DNA from: Amoebophrya sp. A120
Lineage: Eukaryota > Sar > Dinophyceae > Syndiniales > Amoebophryaceae
Reading direction: 5' to 3'
Length of the DNA stretch: 64,000 bases
Assembly (NCBI GenBank): GCA_905178155.1
Contig: CAJINV010000006.1
Coordinates: forward strand, 502,398 to 566,397
This document shows positions 59,872 to 64,000 of the stretch, piece by piece. The notes below the pieces were generated by a model that was not told the origin of the DNA, searched no databases, and saw nothing but the letters and a program-made list of their open reading frames with translations. A program made the translations under genes and the position numbers. Within the stretch, counting starts at the first letter, position 1; each line of letters starts with the position of its first letter.

Positions 59872-62800
59872 CTAACAGCACAACCCTGAATAATCCGGGG
59901 GGTCTCCTACAGCAGTAGCGCCATTACTTTCCGTGCTCAAAACTTCTAAATCTCCAGCTGCATTGGAGATGTTAGCAGGGACTAGATCGGGAGGTGTCGC
60001 GTTCGTCGAAGAAAAATCTGTTGTGTTGTTCTGCAGACCACTAGGTGTAGAAGTTGTACCATCTTCAGTGCTGCCAGCACTACTGTTCGTAGAAACACTA
60101 CTAATACTACATTCCTGCAAAACTCCTTCACAGGCTTCCTCCTTTTCCAACGCAAAACCGCTGCAGGGACGCCCACCCCCAACCGCGTCACTGAGCACTT
60201 CTCTCGTCAGTCGGCGCACCCCAGCGCCACAGGTTACGCTACAGGAGGTTGTAGTACTGCCACCCCACTCAGTGAGCTGACAATCCCTGTCCACCGGCGT
60301 AGTTGGTGGATCATCTACGACAGGAGCTGATGTCGACACGGTCGGGGTTGTTGTCCCCCCGTCCTCGTCGCGACACGCGGGGAGCCGAAACGCACCGTGC
60401 CGCATAATGTTTGCTTCGTCTGGATCTGCTTCCACGGGCTTGGTCTTGTACATGCTCTGGAACCGCCAGAAACACTATCAAATGCAAAAATGTCTGGGTC
60501 TGGAACTTGTGGTGCGAACTTTGGACTCTAAAAACGTCTGTATTGCATGACTAGCAAGAGCAGTCTAGTTTGTGCTACACGGGGAGGGCGTTTGTCATGC
60601 GGAGTAGGCAGCAGTAAGCCCTCTAAAAATCTGTGATGCTAGGTCGTGCATTACAGACGTCCTGGGTCATGTGAAACATGCATGACAAGTCTCAGAATCT
60701 TCCAGACCCAGACATTTTTGCATTTGATAAACACGACGCGGCCGGAGATGCGGTGTCAAGAACCTCCTGCTCTCCGCCACTATCAGCCTCCGCGCTGGCG
60801 CGGCCGGTGAATTCCATGCGCAGCCAGGTGTTCATGGCCGGGGAGCCGGCGAAGAGAAAGGGCACATTATTAAGAGGAAAAATCCCCCCTCCCCATATCG
60901 AAAACGAAAGTTGTGACGCTGTATTTGAGTACACAAATCGACTTGTATTGCTAGAAGGCCAAGAGCCGCAGCTGGGGCCTCGTTTGCAGGCAATTTGTCA
61001 TGCTGTTTCCTACTTCCAGCTGCCTCCTGTCATGCTGAAGATGCAAGGCTTTCCCAAGCCACCCAGCACTACAGTCAGAATCTTTTCCCTTCTAGCATGA
61101 CAAAGCTGATTTGTGACTACAAATCTGCAACACAGATTTCCGTTTTGATATGGGGAGGGGGGATTTTTCTTCTTGATACACATCGTCGCCCCACTTGTTA
61201 ACGCTTTTCCACGAGTTTTTGACCTCCCACCCAATCCGCTCGTGGCAGTGGCCGTTTACAACGGCGACGACGCAACTGTCGCGCACCAAATCGTGGATCA
61301 CGTCCGCCGTCATTCCACTCTCGGCGCCGTGGTTCTTCCCGTTTTTAAAAATGTGCACGAATAGCACGGCGTACCGCGACCCCTTGTGCCCCCTCGCGGC
61401 CCAGGTCTCGTCGTCGCACGTCTTCAGCAGCTGGTCCCGCAGCCAGTCCACGCTCGGCCGCAAGTGTCCCAACGTGCGGCAGTGCCCCGTGTTTTCCTTG
61501 TGATACAAGGCGTGGCCGTATCCTGTGCAAAAGTACTATCGCACTCGTTTAGTGATTGCATTTATGCATTACAAATCTCTTTCGCAAGACAAATTAGCAT
61601 TGCAAATCTAATTTGTAATGCTGGGCTAAAACTTGTAATGCAAATTAAACTAGTAGGATGCTTTTGCATTGCATAGGCCGCGCACCCCGTCACACGCCTC
61701 CATGCCGTACGTGGAAAGCTGTCCCGCTATCGTGAGGAAAAATCCCCCCACCCCATACCAAAAAGGGATACTTGTGATGCTGATTTGTAGCCACAAATCG
61801 TCTCTGTGTTGCAAGCAGGCCAATCCAAAGACTCCTTCGCATTGTGCTGGCGGTTTCTGATGCTATGGGGCCTACAGAGTACACATTTGCCATGCTACGC
61901 GCCTACGTCAAAGCCCTTCTACTTAGGCTTGGTATGGGCCTGCAGTTCCCTACTGCAAGACAGACCTGATTTGTGTACGCAAATCCAGCATCAGCAACTT
62001 CGTCTTGATATGGGGAGGGGGGATTTTTCCTTTTGATACCCGCGCATTCTTTCCCGCCGGGCGCGCACCCCGCGGAGGGCGCCTTGCCGGCATTGCAGTT
62101 TTCTTGGTTACACCCCTCGGTCGAAAAACATTTCCCGTCGGCGTTCACGTACCCCCGCTGCGCACAGGTGCCCTCGTAGGCCGGGTGCATGTGCAGGGCG
62201 AACATCCGAAACCGCCCGTGGTCCTGCGGGGGGGTCCAGGCGTAGGACCCCGACTCGCGGTGAAACGCGTCAATAACGGAATTGTGCGCCCACTGCGGGT
62301 GTGTATCCAAAACCGCGTTCGCGGCGCGCTTGGTCACCGGGAAGCGCACAGACTGCGCGCATCAAAGTGAAAAAAGCCCCCACAACATACGCAAAAGGCG
62401 ATTTGTGTTGCTGGATTTGTGTACACAAATGAGCTTTGTATTGCAGCGAGAGTTTGTCGGCATATTCTAAGCCCATTTAGATACGCATCCGGCTAGCAGC
62501 TGCGCATGAGAAACAAGGCTGAGATAGGCGAAAACGCATGACAGGCTGGCTGCACAATGCGCCACATGGGTGCCGTTTGCCTTGTACGCAAGACAGACCT
62601 GATTTGTGGTCGCAAATCAGCATCACAAATTTCCTTTTCGATATGAGGAGGGGGGATTTTTTCCTCGCAATAGCGCGAGGGGGTGATGCGCCTCGTCTAT
62701 GGATGTGTCAGAGTTGAAATCGACAAAGTTGAAATAATTTCCCATGCATAAATTGCAAGGCATGAACTGCCTCTCTTGCAGGGACGGCAAGTGATGCCGA

Positions 62801-64000
62801 CTGTCAGCCTGTTTGGGGTCTGCGATAGAGCTACTAAAGTAGCACTACAGAAGACGCCTTCTGGGGCCCCTAAACAGCATGACAAACTGGATTTGGACGG
62901 TGCCAAAATTTGTCATGCGCCGCTTAGAAATTGGGCTTCCACCTGGTATCGATTTTATGCATTACAAATTATTTCAACTTTGTCGATTTCAACTCTGACA
63001 CATCCATATCGTCGGATATTGGTGTAAAGTCCGCGGTCGTGAGCATTACCCGAATGTACTGTAGTTGTGCCATGGCCCGACCCACCCCGCTATCAGATGT
63101 AAAAGTGTCTGGGTCTGGAAGAATGCATGTTTGTCATGCTTGTCTGGGATGATTCTTAAATCTGTCATGCACGTTACCCAAGAGCCCAATTGTTCTGTCA
63201 TGCAGAAACGCAGTTTGTCATGCAGAATAGGCAACACCTAGAAGCTCAGAAAGTTGTCATGCTGAGCCAGCACTTGTGGCGTCCTCCTGATACGCCACTC
63301 AGCATCACAAGTTCCCAGACCCAGACATTTTTGCATTTGATACCCGCACCAGCGGTGGGCGTCTCTGTGCGGGAACAGGTAGGGGTAGCGGTTCTGGTAG
63401 TCGTGGTTGCCCAGCATGGGCAGCACGTACCAATCCTCCTTCGGATCGTCAAATTGATGCAGAAACTTTTCGAAATACTCTTCCAACTGGCTCATAATGC
63501 CCAGATGCGTCAAGTCTCCCACGACAATGACGTCCTGACGAGGATGTGCAACCATTGAAGCCGAGGACCCAGCAGGACTTGCCCCCGAGGATTCAGGGAG
63601 CTGAACAATTGTGGTAGTAGTTGTTGTAGTCCCAGCAGATGACTGGTCTTGTGCCTCCACTAGCCTCATCGCGTCCGCGTGCCACGTGCAACTCCCCCGG
63701 TCCGCCTTGCAGGCCTTCACGCCCGCGTCGAGGGCGGCGGGTATGGTTGTGGTATCATGGGGAAACGACTGTTTCTCCCCGTTTTCGGTCCTCTTTCGCG
63801 TTGCGGACTCGGATTCGGGGGGGTCCAGCTCGAACCATTTGTCAAAGTGGCTTGTGTAACCCAGTATGCATTGCAAATATCCCTGGATGTCTGGAAGGTG
63901 GCAACTTGTGATCCTGTCTGTGGATTCTAAAAAAATTTGTCCTGCATGAGGAGGAAGACGAGTCCAGCTTTTGCTACGCGGAGAGGGCATTATTTCTCAT
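59872..64000 (-). CDS. Second metallophosphoesterase with one thrombospondin type-1 repeat, 5' end outside the window
   Basis: Exon intervals: 63864-63343, 63090-63009, 62697-62673, 62359-62039, 61727-61676, 61518-61179, 60867-60730 and 60475-59872; about 680 codons are visible, ending in TAG. It is a clear paralogue of the gene to its left: VIVVGDLTHLG, MLGNHDYQNRYPYLF, AFHRESGSYAW, RFRMFALHMHPAYEGTCAQR, VLFVHIFKNG and VNGHCHERIGW match the phosphoesterase motifs, and KWGDDVPFLFAGSPAMNTWL matches the region behind them. It differs in having a cysteine-rich insert (FSTEGCNQENCNAG) and only one thrombospondin repeat (DCQLTEWGG...CSVTCGAG), then an Asn/Ser/Thr-rich tail ending GLCC. The 25-bp interval at 62673-62697 is an unusually small exon. 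The start codon and leader lie beyond the right edge. Confidence 0.85.
60476..60729. mobile_element. Introner family A (alpha, forward)
   Basis: AACAC flanks both sides of a 254-bp element. Near-identical to 55167. Removal joins AASCF to WRFQSMY; the paralogue has no intron there. Confidence 0.93.
60868..61178. mobile_element. Introner family D, one altered end
   Basis: CACAT flanks both sides of a 311-bp element whose left end reads TATTAAGAGG. Removal joins KWGDDV to PFLFAGS. Confidence 0.9.
61519..61675. mobile_element. Introner family E
   Basis: GGCCG flanks both sides of a 157-bp element. It is at the same codon and phase as the family A element at 55167 in the paralogue. Removal joins GVRG to HALYHKE. 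Confidence 0.92.
61728..62038. mobile_element. Introner family D
   Basis: CCCGC flanks both sides of a 311-bp element. Removal joins GKECAG to QLSTYGM. The paralogue has a family D element about five residues away. Confidence 0.92.
62360..62672. mobile_element. Introner family D, one altered end
   Basis: GCGCG flanks both sides of a 313-bp element whose left end reads CATCAAAG instead of TATCAAAA. Removal joins HPLAQ to SVRFPVT. Confidence 0.89.
62698..63008. mobile_element. Introner family C
   Basis: TCGTC flanks both sides of a 311-bp element. Close to the copy at 29963. It lies only 25 bp from the next element; removal joins FTPISD to EAHHPLA. Confidence 0.92.
63091..63342. mobile_element. 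Introner family A (gamma, inverted)
   Basis: CCCGC flanks both sides of a 252-bp element. Its interior is inverted relative to 56437. Removal joins HRWCG to VGRAMAQ. Confidence 0.92.
63865..64000. mobile_element. Introner family A (alpha), cut by the window edge
   Basis: The left half is visible: TATGCATTGCAAATATCCC end, then an alpha-type interior with TTTTGCTACGCGGAGAGG. The left flank is CCCAG. The right end is outside. Confidence 0.88.

Noticed and set aside
4632-64000. Ordinary DNA transposons with their own transposase
   Set aside because: No copy is long enough to encode one, and no transposase-like ORF is seen in any element.
1-64000. Bacterial reading of the window (operons, ribosome binding sites, terminators)
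   Set aside because: Genes are split by dozens of introns, spacers are long and the protein families are eukaryotic.

Overview
This is nuclear DNA of an intron-rich eukaryote. The best fit is a parasitic dinoflagellate relative of the Amoebophrya (Syndiniales) type. That placement is inference from three things: every confident gene lies on the minus strand in one co-oriented row, the genes are full of non-GT-AG introns that are inverted-repeat mobile elements (introners), and two neighbouring genes encode thrombospondin-type adhesion repeats. No species was verified.

The dominant signal is 82 introner elements, about 22 kb or a third of the window. I sorted them by eye from their terminal inverted repeats. 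Family A (34 copies, mostly 250-285 bp) has ends TATCAAATGCAAA..GTCTGGGTCTGG; its interiors fall into subgroups alpha to epsilon, and 'reverse' means the interior is inverted. Family B (13) has TATCCTGTGTAAAAACGTCC. Family C (5) has TATGGAAGTGTCAG. Family D (8) has AAAAATCCCCCCTCCCC. Family E (8, 135-168 bp) has TGCAAAAGTATCG. Family F (9) has a run of A followed by four alternative inner ends, F1-F4. Family G (2) has GAGAGTGCACAG. Family H (2) has ACCCCGCTCAGGTG or GGCGTTCTCAACTG. One copy is unassigned. All end in TAT..ATA and are flanked by a 5-bp direct repeat: 63 of the 81 complete copies have an exact repeat and 15 have one mismatch. Deleting the element plus one repeat copy keeps every gene in frame. 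None encodes a transposase.

Layout from left to right, all genes on the minus strand: the start of a cut-off low-complexity protein (1-214); a GC-rich, possibly foreign block (1000-2750); a 1457-aa protein with an N-terminal membrane anchor (4520-12138); a repeat-rich non-coding stretch (14600-16060); a 332-aa protein with three tryptophan-rich repeats (16498-18059); a TMEM14-family membrane protein (19131-19634); a 494-aa coiled-coil protein with a C-terminal membrane segment (20120-21604); a 1949-aa protein split by 23 introners (22789-34420); a SET-domain, SMYD-like protein of 799 aa (36610-41525); a 265-aa protein with nine introners plus three ordinary GT-AG introns (42872-46396); a 434-aa cysteine-containing protein (47373-49776); and two tandem paralogues joining a calcineurin-like metallophosphoesterase to thrombospondin type-1 repeats (50652-59127, and 59872 to beyond the right edge).

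The spliced coding lengths of the seven complete introner-bearing genes are all multiples of three (4374, 999, 5850, 2400, 798, 1305 and 3435 nt), which strongly supports the exon models. In the text, exon intervals run from element to element, so each junction carries one extra 5-bp repeat that must be removed once. I found no rRNA, tRNA, CRISPR array or operon-type signals.
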